Assembly: GCF_018614775.1 (NCBI RefSeq)
Contig: NZ_JAGGOF010000097.1
Span: 34,908-98,907, forward strand
Source: Pseudomonas fluorescens
GTDB taxonomy: Bacteria > Pseudomonadota > Gammaproteobacteria > Pseudomonadales > Pseudomonadaceae
DNA length: 64,000 bases
Reading direction: 5' to 3'
Part shown: positions 49,617 through 57,804 of the stretch, one piece after another
How positions within the stretch are numbered: the first letter of the stretch is position 1
How the letters are laid out: every line of letters starts with the position of its first letter
Notes under the pieces: generated by a model
Databases searched by the model: none
What the model was told of the DNA's origin: nothing
The model's input: the letters and a program-made list of their open reading frames with translations, nothing else
Position numbers and translations under genes: made by a program

Positions 49617-50798
49617 CTACAAAACCACCCCGGCAGCACGCAACTGAGCAATCCGCTCATCACTGAACCCCAGCTCCCCCAGCACCTGGTCCGTATGCGC
49701 GCCCAACCCTGCGCCGACATGTCGAGGCTCCGGCAGCCCGTCCGAAAATTTCAGTGGACAGGCGATCTGCGCCTGGCTCGAACCATCACCACGGGGCACG
49801 TGCGTGACCACTTGCCGGGCCTGCAATTGCGGATGCCGCAGCGCTTCTTCAAGGCTCAGCACCGGCTCGACGCAGGCATCGATCCCGGCGAACAGCCGGC
49901 ATAGCTCAGCGAAGTCGTGTTTTTCGAACTCGGCTTGCAGCGCCTGCTTGAGCGCTTGCTGTTGCTCGGGGTCAGGGGACAATCCCCAGGTCGCCAGTTC
50001 CGGTCGCCCCAAGGCCTCGCACAGCGCCTGCATGAAGGCCGGTTCCAGGCTGCCCACCGACATCCAGCGACCCTCCCGAGTGCGGTAATAGTCGTAGAAG
50101 CTGCCGCCGTTGAGCACATGGCTTTCCCAACCCGGTTCCACCCCGCAGGCCAGGTAACCGGCGCCGGCCAGGGCGTTCAGGCTGAATGCACAGTCGGTCA
50201 TGCTGACGTCCAGGTGCTGACCCTGCCCGGTCTGCTGACGGGCGATCACCGCCGCCAACAACCCGATCACCCCGTGCAGCGAACCACCCGCGATGTCTGC
50301 CGCCTGGATCCCCAAGGGCAATGGCCCGCTGTCGGCGCGGCCGGTATGGCTGGCCAGCCCCGCCAGGGCCAGGTAGTTGATGTCGTGGCCGGCGCGGTCC
50401 TTGTAGGGCCCGGTCTGGCCGTAGCCGGTGATCGACACGTAGATCAGCCGCGGATTGATCGCCTTCAACGCCTCGTACCCCAGGCCCAGTCGCTCCATCA
50501 CGCCGGGACGAAACTGCTCCAGCAGGATGTCGTGGTCGGCCAGCAACTGTTCGATCACCGCCAACCCTTGCGGCTGCTTGAGGTCCAGGGCCAGGCTGCG
50601 CTTGTTGCGATTGAGGTAAGCGTGGCTGGCGGCCCCCCCCTGGTCATGGGGCGGCAATATCCGCAACAGGTCCGGACGGGTCGGCGACTCGATGCGCAGC
50701 ACCTCGGCGCCCATGTCCGCCAGCAACAACGAGGCGAACGGGCCGGGCAGCAGGGTCGAGAAGTCGAGAACCTTGAGCGATGCCAGTGGGCCTTGCAT
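49617..50798 (-). CDS. CaiB/BaiF-family CoA transferase, 393 aa
   Basis: Class III CoA transferase, moving CoA between carboxylic acids; the substrate cannot be read. Signatures: GPLASLKVLDFSTLLPGPFASLLLADMGAEVLRIESP, YLNRNKRSLALDLKQPQGLAVIEQLL, FRPGVMERLGLGYEALKAINPRLIYVSITGYGQTGPYKDRAGHDINYLALAG with the catalytic Asp, and the C-terminal MSVGSLEPAFMQALCEALG. It is downstream of dctA on the same strand but separated by a strong terminator, so probably independent. No other acyl-CoA genes are nearby. Confidence 0.88.
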   Translation of the reverse strand: MQGPLASLKVLDFSTLLPGPFASLLLADMGAEVLRIESPTRPDLLRILPPHDQGGAASHAYLNRNKRSLALDLKQPQGLAVIEQLLADHDILLEQFRPGVMERLGLGYEALKAINPRLIYVSITGYGQTGPYKDRAGHDINYLALAGLASHTGRADSGPLPLGIQAADIAGGSLHGVIGLLAAVIARQQTGQGQHLDVSMTDCAFSLNALAGAGYLACGVEPGWESHVLNGGSFYDYYRTREGRWMSVGSLEPAFMQALCEALGRPELATWGLSPDPEQQQALKQALQAEFEKHDFAELCRLFAGIDACVEPVLSLEEALRHPQLQARQVVTHVPRGDGSSQAQIACPLKFSDGLPEPRHVGAGLGAHTDQVLGELGFSDERIAQLRAAGVVL

Positions 50799-50939
50799 GG
50801 GCGATCTCCGATGGGTAATGGCTGAAGACTAGGCAGGGACCGGCGGTGGGGCAATTACCGTACTCGTCACTTTGACTGACGATTGTGCTCAGGCCTTCAT
50901 GGCGAGGGGGCACGTTTGCCTTCAGAAATCCGAGGCATG

Positions 50940-50964
50940 AAAAAACCCGCCGAAGCGGGTTTTT
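50940..50964 (-). terminator. Rho-independent terminator of dctA
   Basis: AAAAACCCGC and GCGGGTTTTT form a perfect 10-base stem with a CGAA loop and run into a further T on the minus strand. It lies 17 bases after the dctA stop and could work in both directions. Confidence 0.92.
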
Positions 50965-50980
50965 CATGGCAGCTTGAAGA

Positions 50981-52318
50981 TTACTTCACAGTGCTCGGCG
51001 TCGAGGCTTGCGCCGCGACAGTCTGCTCGTCCTCTTCACGAACGTCGGAGATACCGCGACCACCGGAAGCCAGCTCGGTGTGCAGTTGATCTTCGTCCAG
51101 TTCCTTGACCCACTTGGCAACCACGATGGTGGCGACAGCGTTGCCCACCAGGTTGGTCAGGGCGCGGGCTTCGGACATGAAGCGGTCGATACCCAGGATC
51201 AGCGCCAGGCCGGCCACCGGCAAGGTGCCCACGGCGGACAGGGTAGCCGCCAGCACGATGAAGCCGCTACCGGTCACGCCAGCAGCCCCTTTGGACGACA
51301 GCAGCAGCACCAGCAGCAGGGTGATCTGATGGGAAATGTCCATGTGGGTGTCGGTGGCCTGGGCGATGAACACCGCAGCCATGGTCAGGTAGATCGACGT
51401 ACCGTCGAGGTTGAACGAGTAGCCGGTCGGGATCACCAGGCCTACTACAGACTTCTTGGCGCCCAAACGTTCCATCTTGATCAACATGCGCGGCAGGGCC
51501 GATTCCGACGAGGAAGTACCCAGCACGATCAGCAGTTCTTCACGGATATAGCGGACCAGCTTGATCACGCTGAAGCCGTGGGCACGGCAGATGGCGCCCA
51601 GCACGACCAGCACGAACACCACGCAGGTGATGTAGAAGCAGATCATCAGTTGGCCCAACTGCACCAGCGAACCGACACCGTAGGCGCCGATGGTGAATGC
51701 CATGGCACCGAACGCACCCAGGGGGGCCAGTTTCATGATCATGTTGATGATGATGAACATCACATGGGCGAAGCGATCGATGAAGTCCAGCACCGGCTTG
51801 CCGTACGAGCCCAGGCGATGCAGGGCAAAACCGAAGAGCACCGAGAACATCAGCACTTGCAGGATGTCGCCGTTGGCGAACGCGCCGACGATGGTGTTCG
51901 GGATCACGTTGAGGATAAACGCGATGATGCTCTGGTCTTTACCGGCGGAGATGAAACCGGCGATCTTGCTGGTGTCCAGGGTGTTCACGTCGATGTGCAT
52001 GCCGGCGCCCGGCTGCACGACGTTGACCACGACCAGGCCGATCAGCAGGGCGAGGGTGGAAACGATTTCGAAGTACAACAGTGCGTAGCCGCCGGTCTTG
52101 CCGACCGATTTCATGTTCTGCATGCCGGCAATACCGCTGACGACGGTGCAGAAGATGATCGGGGCGATGACCATTTTGATCAGTTTGATGAACCCGTCAC
52201 CGAACGGCTTGAGGGCAACACCGGTCTGCGGGTAGAAGTGGCCGAGCAAAATACCGATGGCAATGGCTACGATCACCTGGAAATACAGGGATTTGTACAG
52301 GGGCTGACGAGTCGTCAT
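50981..52318 (-). CDS. dctA: C4-dicarboxylate:cation symporter DctA, 445 aa
   Basis: Inner-membrane uptake of succinate, fumarate and malate. Family signatures: LYFQVIVAIAIGILLGHFYP, FIKLIKMVIAPIIFCTVVSGIAGM, the Ser-rich GTSSSESALPRMLIKMERLGAKKSVVGLVIPTGYSFNLDGTSIYLTMAAVFIAQATDTHM hairpin region, and LSSKGAAGVTGSGFIVLAATLS. The frame reaches 52333, but the ATG at 52318 (MTTRQPLYKSL) has GAGGAAG upstream and is standard. A sigma-54 promoter and three upstream sites suggest DctB/DctD-type control; those regulators are not in the window. Confidence 0.96.
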   Translation of the reverse strand: MTTRQPLYKSLYFQVIVAIAIGILLGHFYPQTGVALKPFGDGFIKLIKMVIAPIIFCTVVSGIAGMQNMKSVGKTGGYALLYFEIVSTLALLIGLVVVNVVQPGAGMHIDVNTLDTSKIAGFISAGKDQSIIAFILNVIPNTIVGAFANGDILQVLMFSVLFGFALHRLGSYGKPVLDFIDRFAHVMFIIINMIMKLAPLGAFGAMAFTIGAYGVGSLVQLGQLMICFYITCVVFVLVVLGAICRAHGFSVIKLVRYIREELLIVLGTSSSESALPRMLIKMERLGAKKSVVGLVIPTGYSFNLDGTSIYLTMAAVFIAQATDTHMDISHQITLLLVLLLSSKGAAGVTGSGFIVLAATLSAVGTLPVAGLALILGIDRFMSEARALTNLVGNAVATIVVAKWVKELDEDQLHTELASGGRGISDVREEDEQTVAAQASTPSTVK

Positions 52319-52444
52319 GGCAAACTTCCTCAAGCGTCCCGTGTGACAACATCCACCTGTCGTCCACGAAACCTCAATTGCGAACCCTCCTGCACTGGAG
52401 GGATTTGTTTTGGCGGCTGCACGGGGCAGACCTACTTAACGTAT

Positions 52445-52460
52445 TGCAAAGCACGCGCCA
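52445..52460 (-). promoter_or_regulatory. Sigma-54 promoter for dctA
   Basis: On the minus strand TGGCGCGTGCTTTGCA matches the TGGCACG-N4-TTGCW consensus with a single change; GG at -24 and GC at -12 are exactly 10 bases apart. It lies about 130 bases before the dctA start. Confidence 0.85.
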
Positions 52461-52498
52461 CTTTTTCGAAAAGCCCTACATCCTGTATAGCAGAAGGG

Positions 52499-52593
52499 TT
52501 TGCGGATTTCACATGGGGTTAAACAGCGCGCCCAAGGTGGCGGATTTCCGCCTGCACGCCGCTTCCAGTTCCGGGATTTGGCGGATATCCGCC
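52499..52593 (-). promoter_or_regulatory. Three phased upstream activator sites for dctA
   Basis: Perfect palindromes GGCGGATTTCCGCC (52539-52552) and GGCGGATATCCGCC (52580-52593), and a half-matching site TGCGGATTTCACA (from 52501). Centres are about 40 and 41 bases apart, near four helical turns each. The position upstream of the sigma-54 promoter fits DctD-type enhancer sites. They also lie just before the divergent AraC gene. Confidence 0.65.
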
Positions 52594-52650
52594 TTGTCCA
52601 ACCGACCTCCCCTGCTACCATCGCCCGCTTAACGGACGGACTTGCCTGCC

Positions 52651-53649
52651 ATGCGCCAACGCACAATCGCCAGCCACTACGCCCGCGCAGCCCTGGGCGG
52701 CGCGCGTCGGCAAGGGTTTGACTATTTCCCCTTGTTGCACCAGCTGGGCATCAGCCCCGAACTGCTGGATGAGCCACGGGCTCGCCTCGCGCCGGAACAG
52801 TTTGCGCGCCTGTTGCAAACGCTGTGGCAACAGCTGGGCGATGAATACCTGGGGTTCGGTCGCGCCCCGAGTAAACCCGGGACGTTTGCGATGATGTGTC
52901 ACGCGGTGATCCACTGCCGCACCCTGGGCAAGGCCCTTCAACGTGGTTTGTTGTTCTATAGCCTGTTCCCCGACGCTCCGAGCCTGACACTGGAGGCCGA
53001 AGGCGAGCGGGTGCGGCTGGTGCTGGACGGCTCGACGCTGTGGGATCCGGACCATTTCCTCAGCGAAAGCCTGCTGGTGATCTGGCATCGCCTCGGCAGT
53101 TGGCTGATTGGTCAGCGGATCGGCCTGGAACAGGCGACCTTTGGCTATGCCAGGCCCGCCCACGCGGCCGAGTACGACTTGCTGTTCCCCTGCCCCCTGG
53201 TATTCGAGGCCCACGGCAGCAGCCTGTTGTTCCACAGCCGCTACCTGGAGATGCCATTGCTGCAGGACGAACGCACCCTCAAGCATTTTCTGGAACGCTC
53301 CCCCGCCGACCTGCTATCGCGCCCGGACGATGGCCACAGCCTGAGCAGCCAGCTGCGCCGCCTGCTCAGTCGCGACACGGCACGCTGGCCTGACCTGGAC
53401 ACCGTCGCGGCTCACTTGCACATCAGCCCCCAGACGTTGCGCCGGCATCTGCGCGAGGAAGGCACCAGCTTCCAGGAGCTCAAGGACCAACTGCGGCGGG
53501 ATATCGCCATCTATCATCTGGGGCGAGCGGATTTGTCATTGCAGCAGATCGCCGAGCAGTTGGGGTTCTCGGAACCGTCGGCGTTTCATCGGGCGTTCAA
53601 GAAGTGGACGGGGGTGACGCCGGGGGCTTATCGGGCGCTGGAGAACTGA
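52651..53649 (+). CDS. AraC-family transcriptional regulator, 332 aa
   Basis: The N-terminal domain is of the OruR/arabinose-binding type (RQGFDYFPLLHQLGISPELLDEPRARLAPEQFARLLQTLWQQLGDEYLGFG). The C-terminal domain has two helix-turn-helix units: VAAHLHISPQTLRRHLREEGTSFQELKDQLRRDIAIYHL and IAEQLGFSEPSAFHRAFKKWTGVTPGAYR. ATG at 52651 is preferred over a TTG at 52642. It is divergent from dctA and shares the intergenic region with its activator sites. The ligand and targets are unknown. Confidence 0.9.
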   Translation: MRQRTIASHYARAALGGARRQGFDYFPLLHQLGISPELLDEPRARLAPEQFARLLQTLWQQLGDEYLGFGRAPSKPGTFAMMCHAVIHCRTLGKALQRGLLFYSLFPDAPSLTLEAEGERVRLVLDGSTLWDPDHFLSESLLVIWHRLGSWLIGQRIGLEQATFGYARPAHAAEYDLLFPCPLVFEAHGSSLLFHSRYLEMPLLQDERTLKHFLERSPADLLSRPDDGHSLSSQLRRLLSRDTARWPDLDTVAAHLHISPQTLRRHLREEGTSFQELKDQLRRDIAIYHLGRADLSLQQIAEQLGFSEPSAFHRAFKKWTGVTPGAYRALEN

Positions 53650-53702
53650 GCAGTGACATACAAGTATTTACAGACCTGGGAGGGCGGCGCTCACCGTTCT
53701 CG

Positions 53703-53730
53703 TGTGGGAGCGAGCTTGCTCGCGATGGCG
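53703..53730. repeat. Single REP element
   Basis: TGTGGGAGCGAGCTTGCTCG, then CGATGGCG: a solitary REP between the AraC gene and the convergent phoQ, with one base different from the main consensus. Confidence 0.85.
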
Positions 53731-53755
53731 CCAGTGGCAACACACCCTGCTCCAG

Positions 53756-55102
53756 TCAAACCACCGGAAAATGAATCCGAAACGCCGCCCCACCCAACGC
53801 TGAATCGTCCAGAGTCAACGTGGCGCCGTAGCTTTCGATGATGTCCTTGACCACCGCCAGGCCAATCCCCTGCCCAGGGTGCTGGCGATCCAGTCGTTCG
53901 CCCCGTTGGAGAATCCGCGCCCGCTGATCCGGTGGCACGCCGGGTCCATCGTCCTCGACGCACAGTTCCATGCCACCGAGGGCCTGGTGCACGCTGACAC
54001 GTACCTCGCCCACACACAGTCGATAAGCGTTTTCCAGCAGGTTGCCGAGCATTTCCAACAGGGCGCCTTGTTCGATCGGCATCTGGCAGTGTTCCGTCAG
54101 GTCGAAACCGACATTGACCCGTTTATCCCGGTAGACCTTGTCCAGGGTGTCACACAGGCTTTGCAGCACCGGGCGCAAGCGCACCTGATGGCGCACCAGC
54201 CCGCTCCTGCGCAGGCTGGCGCGCTGCAACTGGTAGCCGATCTGCTGGCTCATGCGCTCGATCTGCGATTGCAGCACCCAGGCCTGGCCACGGTCCTCGG
54301 GGCGCCGGGCCATGTCTTCGCTGACACCCTGCAACACCGCCAGCGGGGTTTTCAGGCTGTGGGCCAGGTCATCGAGGGAATCCCGGTAGCGGCTGCGTTG
54401 CTCGCGTTCGCTGTACAGCAAGCGGTTGAGGGAGCCGGTCAGGCGCAACAGTTCCCGGGGGTGCTCGGTACTGAGGCTGTCCCGGGCGCCGCTTTCGATT
54501 TCGTCCAGCTCCTGGCTCAGGCGCCGCAGTGCCCGCAGGCCCCAGGTCAGGCCGATCCACAGCAGCGCCAGCAACACCAGCAGAGCCGCGCCAAAGCCCA
54601 GGTAGAGGTTGTCCCGCAGACCTTGCAGGGTCACCTCGTAATCACGAACCGGTTGCAGGGTGACGATGCTGAACGCTGCGTTCTGGCCGCCGAGTAGCTG
54701 GATCTCGACGTCGTAGACAAAGAACTCCTGGCCGTCGTTCTCGCGGATACGGGCGAACTGGTTGCCCTGGCCGTCGTAGCGCGGCGTGTAATTGATGTTT
54801 TCTTCGCGGGTGGCCTTCGAGCGCCAGACCAGACGCCCGTCGCGGTCATAGATGTAGCCCAGTAAACGGGCATCGGCGAGGTTGAAGCGCTCGTCGGGCA
54901 ACTGCGTCGGCATCTTCAAGTGGTTGTTTTCCACCCGGGCGGCGGAAATCAGCGTGGTCACGTCCGAGGCCAGGCGTTGCTCGATGGAATCCTGCAACGC
55001 CAGGCTGAACGCACCTTGCATGGCCGGCAGCAGCGCCAGCATGAACAACGCCGCCAGGGTCATGGCGGCGAGCATCAAGCGCAGTCGCAGCGAACGAATC
55101 AC
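53756..55102 (-). CDS. phoQ: Sensor histidine kinase PhoQ, 448 aa
   Basis: Inner-membrane sensor of low Mg2+ and cationic peptides. TM1 (LRLMLAAMTLAALFMLALLPAMQGAF), a periplasmic PhoQ sensor domain of about 125 residues, TM2 (LYLGFGAALLVLLALLWIGLTWGL), then the His motif LDDLAHSLKTPLAVLQ (His248, the SLKTPL variant typical of PhoQ) and ATPase motifs NLLENAYRLC, VEDDGPGVP and GQGIGLAVVKDII. It overlaps phoP by 4 bases. The length matches P. aeruginosa PhoQ. Confidence 0.95.
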   Translation of the reverse strand: MIRSLRLRLMLAAMTLAALFMLALLPAMQGAFSLALQDSIEQRLASDVTTLISAARVENNHLKMPTQLPDERFNLADARLLGYIYDRDGRLVWRSKATREENINYTPRYDGQGNQFARIRENDGQEFFVYDVEIQLLGGQNAAFSIVTLQPVRDYEVTLQGLRDNLYLGFGAALLVLLALLWIGLTWGLRALRRLSQELDEIESGARDSLSTEHPRELLRLTGSLNRLLYSEREQRSRYRDSLDDLAHSLKTPLAVLQGVSEDMARRPEDRGQAWVLQSQIERMSQQIGYQLQRASLRRSGLVRHQVRLRPVLQSLCDTLDKVYRDKRVNVGFDLTEHCQMPIEQGALLEMLGNLLENAYRLCVGEVRVSVHQALGGMELCVEDDGPGVPPDQRARILQRGERLDRQHPGQGIGLAVVKDIIESYGATLTLDDSALGGAAFRIHFPVV

Positions 55103-55776
55103 TGGCAGCGCTCGTTGAACAGGTAGCCCAGGCCCCGCACGGTGTCGATCGGCTTGAAGCCGGCCGGGGCCTCCAGCTTGCGGCGCAGGCGCCCGACCAG
55201 TACTTCAATGACATTCGGATCACGCTCGTCGTCATCGGGGTAAAGCTGCTCCATCAGGCGGTCCTTGGCGACCACCTGCTGGTGATGACGCATCAGGTAT
55301 TCGAGGATGCGGTATTCGTAGGCGGTCAACGCCAGCGGCTCATCGCCCAAGGACGCCTGCTTGCGATTGAGGTCCAGCAATAAAGGACCAGCGACGATGG
55401 TCGACTGGGTGAAGCCGCTGGAGCGGCGCAACAGCGCATTCAAGCGCGCCTCCAGCTCTTCGAACTGGAACGGCTTGACCACGTAGTCGTCGGCCCCGGC
55501 GGCCAGGCCTTCAACCTTGTCCTGCCAGTTGCCGCGGGCGGTCAGGATCAGGATCGGAAAGGTCTTGTCCTGAGCGCGCAGCCGGCGGATCAATTCCAGC
55601 CCGCTGATGCCCGGCAGGCCGAGATCGATGATCGCCAGGTCATGGTTGAATTCCGCGACCTGGTACAAGGCCTCTTCAGCGTTGCCCACGGCCTGCACCA
55701 CGTGACCACTGTCGGTGAGGCGGGTGTGCAGGTGATGACGCAACAGCGCTTCGTCTTCGACGACCAGTAACTTCAT
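55099..55776 (-). CDS. phoP: Response regulator PhoP, 225 aa
   Basis: OmpR-family regulator. Receiver: MKLLVVEDEALLRHHL, phospho-acceptor Asp51 in HDLAIIDLGLPG, ILTARGNWQDKVEGLAAGADDYVVKPFQ. C-terminal winged helix: LTAYEYRILEYLMRHHQQVVAKDRLMEQLYPDDDERDPNVIEVLVGRLRRKL. The text is near-identical to P. aeruginosa PhoP. Start at 55776; the frame to 55821 has no support. It lies 82 bases after oprH in an oprH-phoP-phoQ operon driven by PhoP boxes at 56521. Confidence 0.96.
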   Translation of the reverse strand: MKLLVVEDEALLRHHLHTRLTDSGHVVQAVGNAEEALYQVAEFNHDLAIIDLGLPGISGLELIRRLRAQDKTFPILILTARGNWQDKVEGLAAGADDYVVKPFQFEELEARLNALLRRSSGFTQSTIVAGPLLLDLNRKQASLGDEPLALTAYEYRILEYLMRHHQQVVAKDRLMEQLYPDDDERDPNVIEVLVGRLRRKLEAPAGFKPIDTVRGLGYLFNERCQ

Positions 55777-55858
55777 GAAAGCCTCTCCAGGCAAAAAAGA
55801 CATCAATCCGGCGCGGCGCACCGCAACGACAGGCGCCGGATCGGCCTTGTGGAACCGC

Positions 55859-56458
55859 TTAGAACGTGTAGTTGGCGGACAGGTAGGTCTGGGCGCTGCT
55901 GGTCAGGTCCAGGGAACCGACCTTGCCGCCGCCGTGGGGGCTCATCTCGGTGCTGGCGTTGCTGCGAAGGTAACGGTAACCCAGTTCCACCGAGGTGTTC
56001 TGCGAAATTTGCTGCAGCACGCCGCCCTGCAGGCCCACGGCATAGCCGATGTCACTGTCGCGGCTATAGCCGGGGGAATCCTGGGTCAGCTTGGTCAGGC
56101 CCGCCGTGCCGCCGCCGAACAACCTGGTGCTGCTGGTGACCGGATAGAACAGGTCGTAGCTGCCCAACAGGTTTTCCTGGCGCAGCTTGATGCCGTTGTG
56201 AGTCCCCGAGACATTGTCATAGGTGGCGTAGTAGCGACCCTGGTCGTTTTGCCTGCCGAGTCGGACGCCATAGGTAGTGTCCTTGCCGACGATGCCGTCG
56301 GCATTCGGATGGTTCAGGTTGTCGTTCAGGGCATCGGATTTCTTGACCTTGTCGCTGGTCTGGCCGAGGGTCAGGCTGGCGAAGTTGTCATCGGCGTGGG
56401 CGACGGCGCTGGCACCCAGCACCGTGAAAGCCAGCAGCAGTCTTTTCATAGCAGTCAT
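55859..56458 (-). CDS. oprH: Outer-membrane protein OprH, 199 aa
   Basis: An eight-strand slender barrel that stabilises lipopolysaccharide under low Mg2+. Signal peptide MTAMKRLLLAFTVLGASAVAHA. The barrel has GRYYATYDNVSG, KLRQENLLGSYDLFYPV, RDSDIGYAVGLQGGVLQQISQNTSVELGYRYLRSNASTEMSPHGGGKVGSLDL, and ends in aromatic NYTF, as in P. aeruginosa OprH. AAGGAA precedes the ATG at 56458; an internal ATG at 56449 is possible. First gene of the phoPQ operon. Confidence 0.95.
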   Translation of the reverse strand: MTAMKRLLLAFTVLGASAVAHADDNFASLTLGQTSDKVKKSDALNDNLNHPNADGIVGKDTTYGVRLGRQNDQGRYYATYDNVSGTHNGIKLRQENLLGSYDLFYPVTSSTRLFGGGTAGLTKLTQDSPGYSRDSDIGYAVGLQGGVLQQISQNTSVELGYRYLRSNASTEMSPHGGGKVGSLDLTSSAQTYLSANYTF

Positions 56459-56520
56459 GATCAGTTTCCTTTCAAACGTGGGTGGTGTGTGAAGTCCCGG
56501 TCACGTTAACCAGCGATCCC

Positions 56521-56559
56521 TGAACCCCCCTTGAACGTTCTCTGAACCTGCGCTGAATG
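56521..56559 (-). promoter_or_regulatory. PhoP-box array upstream of oprH
   Basis: On the minus strand, hexamers CATTCA, GGTTCA, CGTTCA and GGTTCA are spaced 11 bases start to start. The known PhoP box is (T/G)GTTTA-N5-(T/G)GTTTA, so these are four phased half-sites with C for T at one position. They lie 63-101 bases before oprH, consistent with autoregulation of oprH-phoPQ. Confidence 0.7.
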
Positions 56560-56612
56560 AATCGGCTAGAGCGTCCTGTCTGGTGCAAACCCTTTTTTCA
56601 AGGAGATCCATC

Positions 56613-56852
56613 ATGCGCAGGTTGCTTGCCGTTGTACTTCTGACCTTGAGCGGTGCAAGCCACGCCGCCATCCAGACCCAGGAGATTCCCGGCAGCGTCA
56701 AGGCCAAGCTCCTGGTCGAGCACGGAGCGCTGGACAGCATGGTCACCGAAGACAACGTCACCGCATTCAAGAGCGAGATGGACAAGGCCGGTGCCAACTA
56801 TAAGTTCGCCAGCCTTGAAGGCGCCAAGCACAGTGGACGCGGTTCACGGTAG
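56613..56852 (+). pseudogene. Remnant of a secreted dienelactone hydrolase family gene (79-aa frame)
   Basis: AGGAG and ATG at 56613 open a signal peptide (MRRLLAVVLLTLSGASHA) and AAIQTQEIPG, the usual mature N-terminus of this family. The frame then jumps to VKAKLLVEHGALDSMVTEDNVTAFKSEMDKAGANYKFASLEGAKH, which normally lies near the C-terminus of a protein of about 260 residues. The middle, including the nucleophile Cys region, is missing, and the end is cut after AKH with unrelated SGRGSR. I read it as an internal in-frame deletion plus 3' loss. It may still make a short exported peptide. A degenerate REP half lies just downstream (56867-56885). Confidence 0.75.
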
Positions 56853-56962
56853 ACCGAGGCGCTTTCATCGCGAGCAAGCTTTGCTGCCAAAATTTCACCG
56901 CTTGCTTGCCATCCAGGGTTTGCCCTCTACCCAGCGTCCAGCCAACCCGGCAAAATGCCGCC

Positions 56963-57688
56963 ATGAATGCACTCCCCGCCTTGCCCGCCTGCTGCTCGCC
57001 TCTGGATGAACATTGGTGCTTGCCCGATGCGCTGCCCGATACGGTGCTGCTGAGCACCCGCTTCGACCCATTGCTGCTGGCGGCCGATGATTTCCTGAAC
57101 TGCGCCATCGAGCCACCGCCGAGCATCCAGCGTTCGGTGGCCAAGCGTCAGGCGGAATTCCTCGCCGGGCGGATCTGTGCCCGGGCGGCTTTACAGCGGC
57201 TTGACGGCCGGCCCTGCGTGCCAGCCATCGGCGAAGACCGGGCCCCGGTGTGGCCGGCGCATATCAGCGGCTCGATCACCCACAGCAACGGCCGCGCCGC
57301 CGCCATCGTCGCTGGAAAAGCACACTGGCGCGGGCTGGGCATGGACCTGGAGAGCCTGCTCGAACCCGAGCGCGCCGAGCGCCTGTGCGGTGAAATCCTC
57401 ACCCCGCCCGAATTGCTGCGCATGGCCGCCCTCCCCCGCGATGATCGGGCGCTGCTGGTGACCCTGACCTTTTCCGTGAAGGAAAGCCTGTTCAAGGCGC
57501 TGTACCCGATCGTCGGGCAGCGTTTCTATTTCGAGCACGCCGAAGTGCTGGAATGGGCATCCGGCGGACAGGTGCGATTGCGGTTGCTGACCGACCTCTC
57601 GGCCGAATGGCGCCATGGCAGTGAACTGCAGGCGCAGTTTGCGGTGCGGGATGGGCAGTTGTTGAGTCTGGTGGGGATCAAGACCTGA
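56963..57688 (+). CDS. 4'-Phosphopantetheinyl transferase (EntD/PcpS type), 241 aa
   Basis: Attaches phosphopantetheine to carrier proteins of fatty-acid, siderophore and polyketide synthesis. Motifs: SGSITHSNGRAAAIVA (carrier/CoA-binding), GLGMDLESL with the Mg2+ Asp and Glu, and LTFSVKESLFKALYPIVG with the conserved KExxxK. Other pseudomonads have a single enzyme, PcpS, in the same neighbourhood (near phoPQ). The frame opens at 56906, but ATG 56963 (MNALPALPACCSPL) fits the family length. Confidence 0.9.
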   Translation: MNALPALPACCSPLDEHWCLPDALPDTVLLSTRFDPLLLAADDFLNCAIEPPPSIQRSVAKRQAEFLAGRICARAALQRLDGRPCVPAIGEDRAPVWPAHISGSITHSNGRAAAIVAGKAHWRGLGMDLESLLEPERAERLCGEILTPPELLRMAALPRDDRALLVTLTFSVKESLFKALYPIVGQRFYFEHAEVLEWASGGQVRLRLLTDLSAEWRHGSELQAQFAVRDGQLLSLVGIKT

Positions 57689-57708
57689 AATTCAGGGTTG
57701 CCTGGAAC

Positions 57709-57785
57709 GGCCTCATCGCGAGCAGGCTCGCTCCCACATTTGGAATGCGTACACCTGTGGGAGCGAGCCTGCTCGCGATGAGGCC
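57709..57785. repeat. REP pair (inverted)
   Basis: Perfect 30-base arms, 57709-57738 and 57756-57785, between the convergent transferase and sensor kinase genes. Confidence 0.92.
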
Positions 57786-57804
57786 CTTGCAGGCGCCATA
57801 CCTC

